From positions 1-64,000 of the forward strand of contig NZ_JBMHHY010000042.1 in the NCBI RefSeq assembly GCF_049739465.1: a stretch of 64,000 bases of DNA, given 5' to 3'. A program made the translations under genes and the position numbers. The notes under the pieces were generated by a model that saw only the letters and a program-made list of their open reading frames with translations, had not been told where the DNA came from and did not search any database. This document shows, piece after piece, positions 17,737-26,834 of this stretch; the first letter of the stretch is position 1; each line of letters begins with the position of its first letter. The DNA is from Embleya sp049739465. GTDB lineage: Bacteria > Actinomycetota > Actinomycetes > Streptomycetales > Streptomycetaceae.

Positions 17737-19113
17737 ATGAGCGCACGCATGGTGGTGATCGGGGGCGGCCTGGCGGGCATCACCGCCGCGCTGACCGCCG
17801 CCGACGCCGGCGTCGAGGTCACCCTCCTCGAGGGCCGGCCCAGACTGGGCGGCGCGACGTTCTCGCTGCGTCGCGACGACATGTGGCTGGACAACGGGCA
17901 ACACGTCTTCCTGCGCTGCTGCACCGAATACATCTCCTTCCTGGAGCGGATCGGCAGCGCCGACAAGGTCCACCTCCAACCCAGGATGGAGGTACCGGTG
18001 CGCACCCCGTGGGGCACCCGGACCCGGCTCGCCCGCTCCGCCCTCCCGGCCCCCCTGCACCTGTCCTCGGCGCTGGCCCGCTACCCGCTGTTGACCATGG
18101 CCGGCCGGGCCCGGGTCGGCCGCGCCGCGCTCGCGATGCGCCGGCTCGATCCGGCCGACCCGGCCCTGGACGAACTCACCTTCGCCGCCTGGCTGGACCG
18201 CTACGGCGTCACCGCCCGCGAACGCGAGGCGATGTGGGACCTGATCGGCATCGCCACGCTCAACCTGCCCGCCACCGAGGCCTCCCTCGCGATGGCCGTC
18301 AAGGTCTTCCGCACCGGCGTGCTCGATCGCAACGACGGCGCCGACATCGGCTGGAGCCTGGTCCCGCTGCAGGAACTGCACGGCGACGCGGCCGGCCGGG
18401 CACTGGCGCGCGTGGGCGCGCAGGTGCGGCTGCGCAGCCGGGTGGACGCGCTGGAGCGCGCCGCCGACGGCACCTTCGTGATACGCGCGGACGGCGAGCG
18501 GATCGAGGCGGAGGCGGTGGTGCTGGCCGTACCGCACTACGACGCGGCCCGGTTGTTGCCCGCGGGCGCCCTGCTGCTCGGCGACATGCCCGCCGATCCG
18601 ACCCTGCTCGCCGGCCTCGGCACCTCGCCGATCGTGAACCTGCACGTGGTCTACGACCGCCCGGTGCTCGACGTCCCGCTGGCCGCGGGCATCGGCACAC
18701 CGGTCCAGTGGATGTTCGACCGCAGTGCCGGACACGGCCTGGAGGCGGGCCGTTACCTGGCGGTGTCGCTGTCCGCGGCGGGTCGGGAAATCGACCTGAC
18801 GAGCGCGCAACTGCGGGATAGGTTCGTGCCGGAACTGGCCCGCGTGTTGCCGGCTGCCCGGGCGGCCCGGGTCGAGCGGTTCGTGGTCACCAAGGAACGG
18901 TCCGCGACCTTTCGCCCCGCCCCCGGTTCGGGCCGGCTGCGGCCCGGCCCCCGGACCGCGGTCCCCGGTCTCGCCCTGGCCGGGGCGTGGACCGCCACCG
19001 GATGGCCCGCGACGATGGAGAGTGCCGTGCGCAGCGGCCGCTCCGCCGCCCGTGAGGCCCTTCCGCATCTCGGCCGCACCCGTGCCATCCCGGAGAGGAC
19101 GACACCGCTATGA
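17737..19113 (+). CDS. hpnE: Squalene-associated FAD-dependent desaturase HpnE
   Basis: A 458-residue FAD enzyme that reduces hydroxysqualene to squalene. The N-terminal dinucleotide-binding motif is VVIGGGLAGITAAL and the C-terminal FAD segment is GLALAGAWTATGWPATMESAVRSG. I choose ATG 17737 because GGAG lies 6 nt upstream. A GTG at 17719 would add six residues. The gene overlaps the prenyl synthase start by 4 nt. With HpnC and HpnD it completes the farnesyl diphosphate-to-squalene route. Confidence 0.92.
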   Translation: MSARMVVIGGGLAGITAALTAADAGVEVTLLEGRPRLGGATFSLRRDDMWLDNGQHVFLRCCTEYISFLERIGSADKVHLQPRMEVPVRTPWGTRTRLARSALPAPLHLSSALARYPLLTMAGRARVGRAALAMRRLDPADPALDELTFAAWLDRYGVTAREREAMWDLIGIATLNLPATEASLAMAVKVFRTGVLDRNDGADIGWSLVPLQELHGDAAGRALARVGAQVRLRSRVDALERAADGTFVIRADGERIEAEAVVLAVPHYDAARLLPAGALLLGDMPADPTLLAGLGTSPIVNLHVVYDRPVLDVPLAAGIGTPVQWMFDRSAGHGLEAGRYLAVSLSAAGREIDLTSAQLRDRFVPELARVLPAARAARVERFVVTKERSATFRPAPGSGRLRPGPRTAVPGLALAGAWTATGWPATMESAVRSGRSAAREALPHLGRTRAIPERTTPL

Positions 19114-20135
19114 CGCTCGCCGACGCATCGATCGCCCCCGCCGTGCTCGATCGCGCGCGCGAGGCGAGCCGCCCCGCGCTGCGGGTCGCGACGGCCCGAC
19201 TCGAACCGCCGCTGGCCCGGGTGGCCGCGTACCACATGGGGTGGGCCGACGAGGCGGGGCGCGAGCTGCCGGGCAACGGCGGCAAGGCGCTGCGCCCGGC
19301 ACTGGCGCTGCTGTCCGCCGAGGCGGTCGGCGCGCCGACCGCCGTGGGCGTCCCCGGCGCCGTCGCGGTCGAACTCGTGCACAACTTCTCGCTGATCCAC
19401 GACGACCTCATGGACGGTGACGAGGAACGCCGGCATCGGCCCACCGCGTGGAAGGTGTTCGGCCCGGGCCTTGCCGTCCTGGCCGGCGACGGACTGCTCG
19501 TGTTGGCCGAACAGGTCCTGATGGACGCCGACGCGGACGGCGACCGGGCCGCCCGCATGCTCACCGAAGCCACCGCCAGGTTGATCGACGGACAGTCCCA
19601 GGACCTGTCCTTCGAGGCCCGACTCGACGTCACCGTCGAGGAGTGCCTGACCATGGCGGGCAACAAGACCGGGGCCCTGCTGGCCTGCGCGTCGGCGATC
19701 GGGGCGGCCCTCGCGGGCGCCGACGAACGCAGCGTGCAGGCGCTGTACGGCTTCGGGCACCACCTCGGCGTCGCCTTCCAGGCGGTGGACGACCTGCTGG
19801 GCATCTGGGGGCGACCCGAGACCACCGGCAAACCCGCCTGGAACGACCTGCGCCGACGCAAGAAGTCCGTGCCGGTCGTCGCCGCCCTCTCGAGCGACAC
19901 GACCGCCGGACGCGAGCTGGCGCGCATCTACACGGACGAAGGACCGCGCAACGAGGAGGGACTCGCCCTGGCCGCACGCCTCGTCGAGGAAGCGGGCGGG
20001 CGCGCTCGCACCGAGGCCGAGGCGGCGCGGCGTCTGGAGCAGGCGATGGCCTGCCTGGACTCGCTGGACGTCCCGCAAGGTACCTACACGGACCTGACCT
20101 CACTCGCGGCCTTCACCACCACTCGGGAGTTGTGA
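19110..20135 (+). CDS. Polyprenyl (farnesyl-type) diphosphate synthase
   Basis: A 341-residue trans-isoprenyl diphosphate synthase. The first Asp-rich motif is DDLMDGDEERRHRPT (near residue 95). The second is DDLLGIWG (near 222), the shortened form common in actinobacterial enzymes. GGKALRPAL provides the diphosphate-binding residues. Its place between hpnE and shc implies it makes the farnesyl diphosphate used by HpnD. Product chain length is inferred from context, not from the sequence. Confidence 0.9.
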   Translation: MTLADASIAPAVLDRAREASRPALRVATARLEPPLARVAAYHMGWADEAGRELPGNGGKALRPALALLSAEAVGAPTAVGVPGAVAVELVHNFSLIHDDLMDGDEERRHRPTAWKVFGPGLAVLAGDGLLVLAEQVLMDADADGDRAARMLTEATARLIDGQSQDLSFEARLDVTVEECLTMAGNKTGALLACASAIGAALAGADERSVQALYGFGHHLGVAFQAVDDLLGIWGRPETTGKPAWNDLRRRKKSVPVVAALSSDTTAGRELARIYTDEGPRNEEGLALAARLVEEAGGRARTEAEAARRLEQAMACLDSLDVPQGTYTDLTSLAAFTTTREL

Positions 20136-20139
20136 AGAG

Positions 20140-22089
20140 ATGACAGTGACCGTCCAGCCGGGAATCGGCGACGTCAGCGAGGACAGGGTCAAGGACGCGC
20201 TCGACAAGGCCGTCGCCCATCTGATGGACCTTCAGGACGATGCGGGCTGGTGGAAGGGGGAGTTGGAGACCAACGTCACGATGGACGCGGAGGACCTGCT
20301 CTTCCGCGAGTTCCTGGGCATCCGTACCGAGGAACAGACCCTGGCCAGTGCCCGGTGGATCCGCGCCAACCAGCGCTCCGACGGCACCTGGGCGACCTTC
20401 TTCGGCGGCCCCGCCGACCTGTCGGTGACCGTCGAGGCGTACGTCGCGCTCAAGCTGGCCGGTGACGATCCGAAGGCCGAACACATGGCCGCCGCCGCCG
20501 CGTTCATCCGCGAGCGCGGCGGACTGGCCAACACCCGGGTGTTCACCCGGTTCTGGCTGGCCTTCTTCGGCTGGTGGTCGTGGGACGAACTGCCGGTGCT
20601 GCCCCCGGAGATCGTCTACCTGCCCAAGTGGTTCCCGCTCAACGTCTACGACTTCGCCTGCTGGGCCCGGCAGACCATCGTGCCGCTGACCATCGTCAGC
20701 TCGCTGCGCCCGGTTAGGCCCGCGCCGTTCGACCTGCGCGAGCTGCGCCCCACCGGCCCGGTGCCGGCCCGGCCCGGCGCGGACGACCCGTGGTCGAAGG
20801 TGTTCCGCGCCCTGGACGCCGGGTTGCACCAATACCAGAAGCGGCCGATCAAGCCGATCCGGCAGACCGCGATGCGCAAGGCCGAACAGTGGATCGTGCG
20901 CCGCCAGGAGGCCGACGGCGGCTGGGGCGGGATCCAACCGCCGTGGGTCTACTCGCTGATCGCCCTGCGGCTGATGGGCTATCCGCTCGACCACCCGGTG
21001 ATGGCCCAGGGCATCAAGGGCCTGGACGGCTTCACCATCGTGGACACCGACGAGCACGGCGAGCCGCGCCGCCGGTTCGAGGCGTGCCAGTCGCCGGTGT
21101 GGGACACCGGGCTGACCCTGGTCGCGCTGCGGGACGCGGGAGTTCCGGCGTCCGACCCCCGGGTGGTCAAGGCCGCCGGGTGGCTGATGGACGAGGAGAT
21201 CCGCGAGGTCGGCGACTGGGCGGTACGCCGCCCGGACCTGGAACCGGGCGGCTGGGCCTTCGAGTTCGCCAACGACTACTACCCGGACACGGACGACACG
21301 GCCGAGATCGTGATGGCGCTGCGCTACACCGACCATCCGGACGGCGCGCGCAAGGACGCGGTGTTGGACCGGGCCGAGCGGTGGACCGCGGGGATGCGCA
21401 GCAAGGATGGCGGTTGGGGCGCGTTCGACGCGGACAACGTCAGCATGCTGCCGCTGAAGCTGCCGTTCTGTGACTTCGGCGCGGTCACCGACCCGCCCTC
21501 GGCCGACGTCACCGCGCATATCGTGGAGATGCTCGCCGACGGCGGCGCCCGCTACAGCTCCTATGTCGCGGACGGCGTCAAGTGGCTGATGGAGCATCAG
21601 GAGGCGGACGGGTCGTGGTTCGGCCGCTGGGGCGCGAACTACATCTACGGCACCGGTGCGGTGGTGCCCGCGCTGGTGACCGCGGGCGTCGACCCCCGGC
21701 ACGCGGCGATCCGGCGCGCGGTGCGCTGGCTGGTGGCGAAGCAGAATCCGGACGGCGGCTGGGGTGAGGACCTGCGCAGCTACGACCAGGCCACGGCGTG
21801 GTCCGGGCGCGGCGAGTCGACCGCGTCGCAGACCGCGTGGGCGCTGCTCGCGCTGCACGCGGCGGGCGAGTTCGGCGAGGTCGCGCAGCGCGGGGTGGCG
21901 TGGCTGACGGAACATCAGAACGAGCTGGGCGGGTGGGACGAGCCGCAGTTCACCGGCACCGGCTTCCCCGGCGACTTCTACATCAAGTACCACATGTATC
22001 GGCTCGTGTTCCCGGTGATGGCGCTCGGCCGGTATGCGGCGCTCCCGATGGCCGGCACGGCCGCGGCGGTTGCCGAGACGACAGGTTGA
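20140..22089 (+). CDS. shc: Squalene-hopene cyclase
   Basis: A 649-residue monotopic membrane enzyme that cyclises squalene to hopene and hopanol. The catalytic D-T-D-D-T-A motif is at residues 383-388 and several QW repeats (DGGWG, DGSWFGRWG, ELGGWDEPQ) are visible in both alpha-barrel domains. The C-terminal FYIKYHMYRLVFPVMALGRY is characteristic. It follows the prenyl synthase after 4 bp. Length and motifs are all standard, so an active enzyme is expected. Confidence 0.96.
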   Translation: MTVTVQPGIGDVSEDRVKDALDKAVAHLMDLQDDAGWWKGELETNVTMDAEDLLFREFLGIRTEEQTLASARWIRANQRSDGTWATFFGGPADLSVTVEAYVALKLAGDDPKAEHMAAAAAFIRERGGLANTRVFTRFWLAFFGWWSWDELPVLPPEIVYLPKWFPLNVYDFACWARQTIVPLTIVSSLRPVRPAPFDLRELRPTGPVPARPGADDPWSKVFRALDAGLHQYQKRPIKPIRQTAMRKAEQWIVRRQEADGGWGGIQPPWVYSLIALRLMGYPLDHPVMAQGIKGLDGFTIVDTDEHGEPRRRFEACQSPVWDTGLTLVALRDAGVPASDPRVVKAAGWLMDEEIREVGDWAVRRPDLEPGGWAFEFANDYYPDTDDTAEIVMALRYTDHPDGARKDAVLDRAERWTAGMRSKDGGWGAFDADNVSMLPLKLPFCDFGAVTDPPSADVTAHIVEMLADGGARYSSYVADGVKWLMEHQEADGSWFGRWGANYIYGTGAVVPALVTAGVDPRHAAIRRAVRWLVAKQNPDGGWGEDLRSYDQATAWSGRGESTASQTAWALLALHAAGEFGEVAQRGVAWLTEHQNELGGWDEPQFTGTGFPGDFYIKYHMYRLVFPVMALGRYAALPMAGTAAAVAETTG

Positions 22090-22092
22090 GTC

Positions 22093-22731
22093 ATGCCCCT
22101 GATGGTGGTCACCCCGCTGCGGATCGAGATGCGTGCGGTCGAGGCGGGGCTGATCGGCGCCTTCAATGTGCGGGTGGAGCGCGCGGGGATGGGGCCGGAC
22201 CGGGCTCGCGCTCGGGCGCGGGCCCTGGCCGCGCTCCCGACCGAGGAGTACGGCTCGCTCGCGGTCGCCGGATTCGGCGCGGGGGTGGGGGAGGGGGTGT
22301 CGGTGGGGGACGTGGTGATCGCCTCCGAGGTGCGCGGCCCGGACGGGACCGTGATCGAACTGCCCACCTCCGGGCGGCTGTTGGCGTGGATGCACCAGGT
22401 CTCCCCGAAGCTGAGGCTGCATCACGGGCCGATCGAGACGGTGGACAGGCTGGTCAAGGGCCGGGCCCGGCAGGAGCTGCGCGGGCGCGGGGTGTTGGCC
22501 GCCGACATGGAGTCGGTGTATCTGCTGGCGGCGGCGGGCGAGCGGCCGGCCGCCGTGGTGCGGGTGATCACCGACACCCCGGAGCGCGAGCTGCTCCGGC
22601 CGCGCCTGGTGGTGGACGGGTTCCGGGCCTTTCGCACGCTGCGGCACGCGACCCCGGCCCTGGTTGACTGGGCCAACGACGAGCGAACCAAGTCAGGAGG
22701 TACGGCGGGCGATGACGTTCGACCTGGGTGA
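22093..22731 (+). CDS. hpnG: HpnG-like adenosylhopane nucleosidase/phosphorylase
   Basis: A 212-residue nucleoside-phosphorylase-fold protein. LAADMESVYLLAAA is the conserved DMES nucleoside-binding segment of this superfamily, and VITDTPERELLRP follows. In hopanoid clusters HpnG removes adenine from adenosylhopane to give ribosylhopane. It starts 3 bp after shc and overlaps the aminotransferase gene by 20 nt. The step before it needs HpnH, whose gene is not in this window. Confidence 0.85.
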   Translation: MPLMVVTPLRIEMRAVEAGLIGAFNVRVERAGMGPDRARARARALAALPTEEYGSLAVAGFGAGVGEGVSVGDVVIASEVRGPDGTVIELPTSGRLLAWMHQVSPKLRLHHGPIETVDRLVKGRARQELRGRGVLAADMESVYLLAAAGERPAAVVRVITDTPERELLRPRLVVDGFRAFRTLRHATPALVDWANDERTKSGGTAGDDVRPG

Positions 22732-24091
22732 GACGTACGAGGCGTACGCGGACCGCGGTTTCGAGCTGCACGCGAAGCACCTCAATCCGCAACTCCCGCG
22801 CGTGTTGCGGACGATCGGCATGGACCGGAACTACGTCCGGGCCGAGGGGCCGTACCTGTACGACGACAAGGGGGAGCGATACCTGGACTTCCTGTCCGGG
22901 TTCGGCACCTACGGGGTCGGCCGACACCACCCCGTGGTGCGCAAGGCGATGCAGGACGTGATCGCGCTCGATCTACCGGACATCGTGCACTTCCACACTC
23001 CGCCGCTGGCCGCCGCGCTGGCGGATCGGCTGCTGGCCCGGGCGCCGGGGATGGAGCGGGTCTACTTCTGCAACAGCGGGACGGAGGCGGTCGAGGCCGC
23101 GCTCAAGTTCGCCCGGTTCGCCACCGGGCGGCGCCGGATCGTCTACATCGACCACGCCTTCCACGGACTGACCACCGGCGCACTGTCCGTCAACGGCGCG
23201 GCCGAGTTCCGCAAGGGCTTCGAGCCACTGCTGCCGGACGTGGGCATCGCGCTGGGCGATCTGGACGCATTGGCACGCGAGTTGAAGCGCGGCGACGTGG
23301 CGGCGCTGATCGTCGAGCCGATCCTGGGCAAGGGTGTGCTCGCACCGCCGCCGGGGTGGCTGGCCGCCGCGCAGACGTTGTTGCGCGAGCACGGCGCGTT
23401 GTTGATCGCGGACGAGGTGCAGACCGGGATGGGCCGCACCGGGAAGTTCTTCGCGTACCAGTGGGAGGACGGCGTCGAGCCGGACATCGTCACGGTGGCC
23501 AAGGCGCTGTCCGGCGGCTATGTGCCGATCGGCGCGACGCTGACCCGGGACTGGGTGTTCAAGAAGGTCTATTCGACGATGGACCGGGTGCTCGTGCACG
23601 ACTGCACGTTCGGCGGGAACAACCAGGCGATGGCGGCGGGCCTGGCCACCCTCGCGGTGCTCGACGACGAGGATCTGATCGGGAACAGCGCGCGGATGGG
23701 CGACGCGTTCGTGGCCGGGCTGACCCCGCTGATCGACAAGTACGAGCTGTTCGCCGAGGTGCGCGGGCGGGGCCTGATGATCGGCCTGGAGTTCGGCAGG
23801 CCGCGTTCGCTCAAGCTGCGCGCCGGGTGGACGGCGTTGCAGGCGGCCCGGCACGGGCTGTTCGCGCAGATGGTGGTGGTGCCGATGTTCCAGCGGCACC
23901 GGGTGCTCACCCAGGTCGCGGGCGATCACATGGACGTGATCAAGCTGCTGCCGCCGTATGTGATCGGGCAGCCGGACGTGGACACGTTCGTCAAGGGCTT
24001 CGTGGACGTGATGGACGACGCGCACAAGGGCACCGGGCTGATGTGGGACTTCGGCCGGACGCTGATCAAGCAGGCGATGAGCAACCGCTGA
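22712..24091 (+). CDS. hpnO: Class III aminotransferase HpnO (aminobacteriohopanetriol synthesis)
   Basis: A 459-residue PLP enzyme. LLIADEVQTGMGRTGKFFAYQ and TVAKALSGGYVPIGA (with the PLP lysine) are the class III signatures. The context and the hydrophobic N-terminus (MTFDLGETYEAYADRGFEL) match the hopanoid-cluster aminotransferase that converts the ribosyl side chain to aminobacteriohopanetriol. AGGAGG lies 11 nt before ATG 22712. It is the last gene of the hopanoid operon. Related class III enzymes act on ornithine or acetylornithine, so the assignment rests on the neighbourhood. Confidence 0.85.
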   Translation: MTFDLGETYEAYADRGFELHAKHLNPQLPRVLRTIGMDRNYVRAEGPYLYDDKGERYLDFLSGFGTYGVGRHHPVVRKAMQDVIALDLPDIVHFHTPPLAAALADRLLARAPGMERVYFCNSGTEAVEAALKFARFATGRRRIVYIDHAFHGLTTGALSVNGAAEFRKGFEPLLPDVGIALGDLDALARELKRGDVAALIVEPILGKGVLAPPPGWLAAAQTLLREHGALLIADEVQTGMGRTGKFFAYQWEDGVEPDIVTVAKALSGGYVPIGATLTRDWVFKKVYSTMDRVLVHDCTFGGNNQAMAAGLATLAVLDDEDLIGNSARMGDAFVAGLTPLIDKYELFAEVRGRGLMIGLEFGRPRSLKLRAGWTALQAARHGLFAQMVVVPMFQRHRVLTQVAGDHMDVIKLLPPYVIGQPDVDTFVKGFVDVMDDAHKGTGLMWDFGRTLIKQAMSNR

Positions 24092-24131
24092 GCGGGCGCT
24101 TCGGCTATGGATCCGACCCCCTGCGGCTGTT

Positions 24132-24154
24132 AAGTTGACGGAGTCAATCAACTT
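24132..24154. promoter_or_regulatory. Inverted repeat before amidohydrolase gene
   Basis: AAGTTGA and TCAACTT form 7-bp perfect arms around a 9-bp centre, and TTGAC/GTCAA gives a nested, offset symmetry. TTGACG within it could serve as a -35 element. It lies 20 bp before the amidohydrolase start and is a likely operator. No regulator gene is adjacent. Confidence 0.5.
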
Positions 24155-24174
24155 GATGGTGCAGGGGGTTTGCC

Positions 24175-25053
24175 ATGTCCGGCGCCGGATCCACGGTCGA
24201 ACCGGGGGCGGTCGATCTGCTGATCGGCTTCCCGAGTGCCCAGGCCAAGAGCCACTACGACTTCCTCAAGCCGCAACTGCGCGACGCGCAGAGCGGCGAG
24301 ATGGAGTTCCCCGCCGAGTACATGTTCAAGGGGGTCCCCAACACGCTGGCCGACGGCGTCGACCCGGTCGAGGTGACGGTCGGTCACATGGACGCGTGCG
24401 GCGTCGAGATCGGCCTGGTCGGGCTGAGCGAGACCGCGCTGCGGGCGATCGCGGAACACCCGAAGCGGTTTCGGCCCACGCTGGAGGTGGACCCGAACGA
24501 GATCACCGCGACGGTGCGGCGGATCCGGCAGGCGCACGACGAGCACGGGATCGTCGCGGTGACCACGTTCCCGGCCGGCTGCAATCCACAGGTCCCGGTG
24601 AGCGATCGGCGCTACTACCCGATCTACCAGACCTGTATCGACCTGGACCTGCCGATCGTGGCCAACGCGGGCATCGCCGGACCACGCGTGCCGTCCGCGT
24701 GTCAGGACGTCATGCACTTCGACCAGGTCTGCTACGACTTCCCCGAGCTGCGCATCGTGATGCGACACGGCGCGGAGCCGTGGGAGGACCTGGCGGTCAA
24801 GCTGATGCTCAAGTGGCCCGGGCTGTACTACATGACCTCCGCGTTCGCGCCGAAGTACTACCCGAAGGCGATCGTCGACTACGCGAACACGCGCGGCGCG
24901 GACAAGGTGATGTACGCGGGTTACTACCCGATGGGCCTGTCCCTGGAGCGGATCTTCCGCGAGCTGCCGGACGTGCCGTTCCGGCCCGAGGTGCGGCCGA
25001 AGTTCCTGCGGGAGAACGCGATGCGCGTATTCAAGCTGGGGGCGACGGGCTGA
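24175..25053 (+). CDS. Amidohydrolase-family (TIM-barrel) protein
   Basis: A 292-residue protein of the amidohydrolase-2 type (ACMSD-like fold). The visible pieces are the GVEIGLVGLSE strand, LDLPIVANAGIAGPRVPS, ELRIVMRHGAEPWEDLAVKLM and the C-terminal KFLRENAMRVFKL, which is typical of the family. The usual N-terminal metal-binding HxH is not evident, so hydrolytic activity is uncertain. Its own palindromic operator precedes it. The stop overlaps the start of a truncated paralog, suggesting an ancestral two-gene unit. Confidence 0.75.
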   Translation: MSGAGSTVEPGAVDLLIGFPSAQAKSHYDFLKPQLRDAQSGEMEFPAEYMFKGVPNTLADGVDPVEVTVGHMDACGVEIGLVGLSETALRAIAEHPKRFRPTLEVDPNEITATVRRIRQAHDEHGIVAVTTFPAGCNPQVPVSDRRYYPIYQTCIDLDLPIVANAGIAGPRVPSACQDVMHFDQVCYDFPELRIVMRHGAEPWEDLAVKLMLKWPGLYYMTSAFAPKYYPKAIVDYANTRGADKVMYAGYYPMGLSLERIFRELPDVPFRPEVRPKFLRENAMRVFKLGATG

Positions 25054-25175
25054 TGGTCGGGGCTGCTTCCGCGCGTTACCCGATCATCTCGGCCGACGGC
25101 CATGCCGGCGCGGGCATGGACGCGTATCGCGAGTTCCCGGACCCCGCCGACAGCCCGGCGTTCACCCACTCCTGA
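25053..25175 (+). pseudogene. Truncated amidohydrolase paralog (N-terminal remnant)
   Basis: The ATG overlaps the previous stop (TGATG). The 40-residue frame begins with a segment YPIISADGHAGAGMDAYREF that looks like the start of a second amidohydrolase, with its metal-site DGH, and stops after residues SPAFTHS. No continuation of the family is visible in any frame of the following 190 bp, which hold no other gene. It is probably a deletion remnant. A very short real protein is less likely. Confidence 0.6.
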
Positions 25176-25365
25176 GCCGAGCCGCGCGCCGACCCGGGAT
25201 GCCGGCCCGGGGCGCCGCTCGACCCACGCGGCGAGCACCCGACTCCGGGTCGGTCCGGGCGGGTCACGCCGGCGGCAGCGCGACCTCCATCGGGATCCGA
25301 GGGCCGTTACGGTGGCTCCACCGTGGGGGTCCACATCGGTGGATGCAGCGGCGTTTGGGGGATCG

Positions 25366-26208
25366 GTGCGATTCTTCGGTCTGTTGCTGAAAACGGCGGC
25401 GGTGGTGGCCGGGGTGGTCGCGGCGTTCGTGTTGCCATCGTCGTTGATCGACGGCGGTGGTGGTGGGTCGACGAGTCTCGTGGTCGCAGTCTTCTTCGGC
25501 TGCGCGGGCATCGGGCTCGCGGTGGGTGGTTACATGCTGTCCCGGCGGGCCGAGTCGCGGTCGCCTCGGCTGCTCGAAGTGCCGTTTTGTGAGCCGGGGT
25601 TGGCGTGGCAACCGGAGCCGGGCGGGCGGTGGTTGTGGCCCGACGACTGGGCGCTGCTGCCGGATCCGGTGCCGGAGGCGCCTCGGCCGACGTTCTGGGG
25701 CGAGCCGGTGTTGCCACAGGTGCCGGTGCCGCCGGACGAGATTCTGCGCCGGTTGTGGTTGGCCCGCGCGCATTTGGCGACATCTCTCGGCAGTGGGCCG
25801 ACCGGCGTCCGGGTGGGCCCGATGTACGCCGCCACGATGTTGTTCGCGTTTCTCGGCTTCCTGTACTGGTTCGCGATCGATACCTACGTGAACGCCGAGG
25901 GCCTGGCCGAGGACCGCGCGCTCGGGCTCGGCGGGATCCTGGCCGGCACGGTGTGCCTGGTGCCGCTGTACCGGCTGTCGCGAACCGTCGGGGCGGATTT
26001 CGGTCGGAGCAACCGCCGTTGGCACCGCCTGTTCGCCGAACTGCGCACCTGGCAGCAGGCCGACGCGGCGCGCCCCGGCGGCCCGCTCGGCGGCCCGGAA
26101 TGGCACCGGTTTCGGATCCTGCTGCCGCGGACGCGGGCCCGGGAGGCATGGGAGCCGTCCCTGGACGCGGCGCTCGTGGTGTACCCGCCGGCGCAGCCGT
26201 TGCACTGA
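25366..26208 (+). CDS. Hypothetical four-helix membrane protein
   Basis: A 280-residue protein I do not recognise. There are two N-terminal hydrophobic helices (about residues 3-22 and 30-50), a soluble Trp/Pro-rich stretch (55-140), two further helices (about 147-165 and 180-198) and a soluble C-terminal domain (200-280). The GTG at 25366 has GGGGG just upstream; the frame is open further upstream but not protein-like. It is a single gene between the amidohydrolase remnant and a reductase gene. Confidence 0.7.
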   Translation: MRFFGLLLKTAAVVAGVVAAFVLPSSLIDGGGGGSTSLVVAVFFGCAGIGLAVGGYMLSRRAESRSPRLLEVPFCEPGLAWQPEPGGRWLWPDDWALLPDPVPEAPRPTFWGEPVLPQVPVPPDEILRRLWLARAHLATSLGSGPTGVRVGPMYAATMLFAFLGFLYWFAIDTYVNAEGLAEDRALGLGGILAGTVCLVPLYRLSRTVGADFGRSNRRWHRLFAELRTWQQADAARPGGPLGGPEWHRFRILLPRTRAREAWEPSLDAALVVYPPAQPLH

Positions 26209-26310
26209 GCCGGGTGCGTTCGGATGCCCGTACCACCATTGCCGGTTGGCGAGGTCGCGGCTAGAGTCGCGCAACCGAACCGCCGCCCGTGCGCTCCCTG
26301 GAGAACGATC

Positions 26311-26796
26311 ATGGTGGAACAGCAGAACGACGAGTTCATCGAGCCCTCGCCCGAGGAGATCGTCCTCTTCACCAGGGAGCATGTCTCGCAGCTGGAGCAG
26401 TCCGACGGCGACGACGTCTGGCACCTGGCCGGCATGGATCACGTGCTCGTGCACACGGTCGGCCGCAGAAGCGGCCGGCTGCACAAGGTCGCACTCCCGT
26501 TCTGGGCGGACGAGAACGGCCGGCGCGTCGTGGTCGCCTCCTTCGCCGGCGCCGCGAAGCACCCGTCCTGGTACGTGAACCTCACCGACCGCACGGCCAA
26601 CCCGCAGCTGCTCGTCCGAGTCCAACGCGCCACGTACTGGAGTACGCCGGAAATCCTGGAAGCCGACGAGTACGCCGAGACCTGGACGGCGCTCACCGCG
26701 GACCGCGCCTATTACGCCAACTACCAGACCCGCACCGACCGCAGGATCCCGCTGGTCCGCCTCCCGGAGACCACCCTGATCGCCCAGCGCACCTGA
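26311..26796 (+). CDS. Deazaflavin (F420)-dependent nitroreductase-family protein
   Basis: A 161-residue split-barrel protein of the Ddn/FDR-A type. VLVHTVGRRSGRLHKVALPFWADENG followed by AKHPSWYVNLTDRTANPQLLV is the standard signature (TxGRxSGxxR..P.....G, then HPxWYxNL). Members of this family reduce unsaturated or nitro compounds with F420H2. GGAGA lies 6 nt before ATG 26311. It stands alone, convergent with the acyl-CoA synthetase. The substrate is unknown. Confidence 0.85.
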   Translation: MVEQQNDEFIEPSPEEIVLFTREHVSQLEQSDGDDVWHLAGMDHVLVHTVGRRSGRLHKVALPFWADENGRRVVVASFAGAAKHPSWYVNLTDRTANPQLLVRVQRATYWSTPEILEADEYAETWTALTADRAYYANYQTRTDRRIPLVRLPETTLIAQRT

Positions 26797-26807
26797 CGGA
26801 TAGTCAG
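26793..26807. terminator. Palindrome between convergent genes
   Basis: CTGAC-GGATA-GTCAG overlaps the stop of the reductase gene and lies 28 bp from the end of the leftward synthetase gene. The position fits a weak terminator better than an operator. Confidence 0.3.
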
Positions 26808-26834
26808 AAGGGTTGGTTTCGGGGCGATTTCGCG

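Noticed and set aside
20113..22647. 844-residue frame antisense to shc
   Set aside because: It is a shadow frame of a firmly identified gene. The same holds for other long antisense frames such as 1479-3362, 25264-28239, 33973-36135 and 55247-59209.
22664..22711. N-terminal extension of the aminotransferase
   Set aside because: It would lie in the hpnG coding region; AGGAGG upstream of 22712 supports the shorter form.
26793..26807. CTGACGGATAGTCAG as a TetR operator
   Set aside because: It overlaps a stop codon between convergent genes, not a promoter. Listed only as a possible weak terminator.
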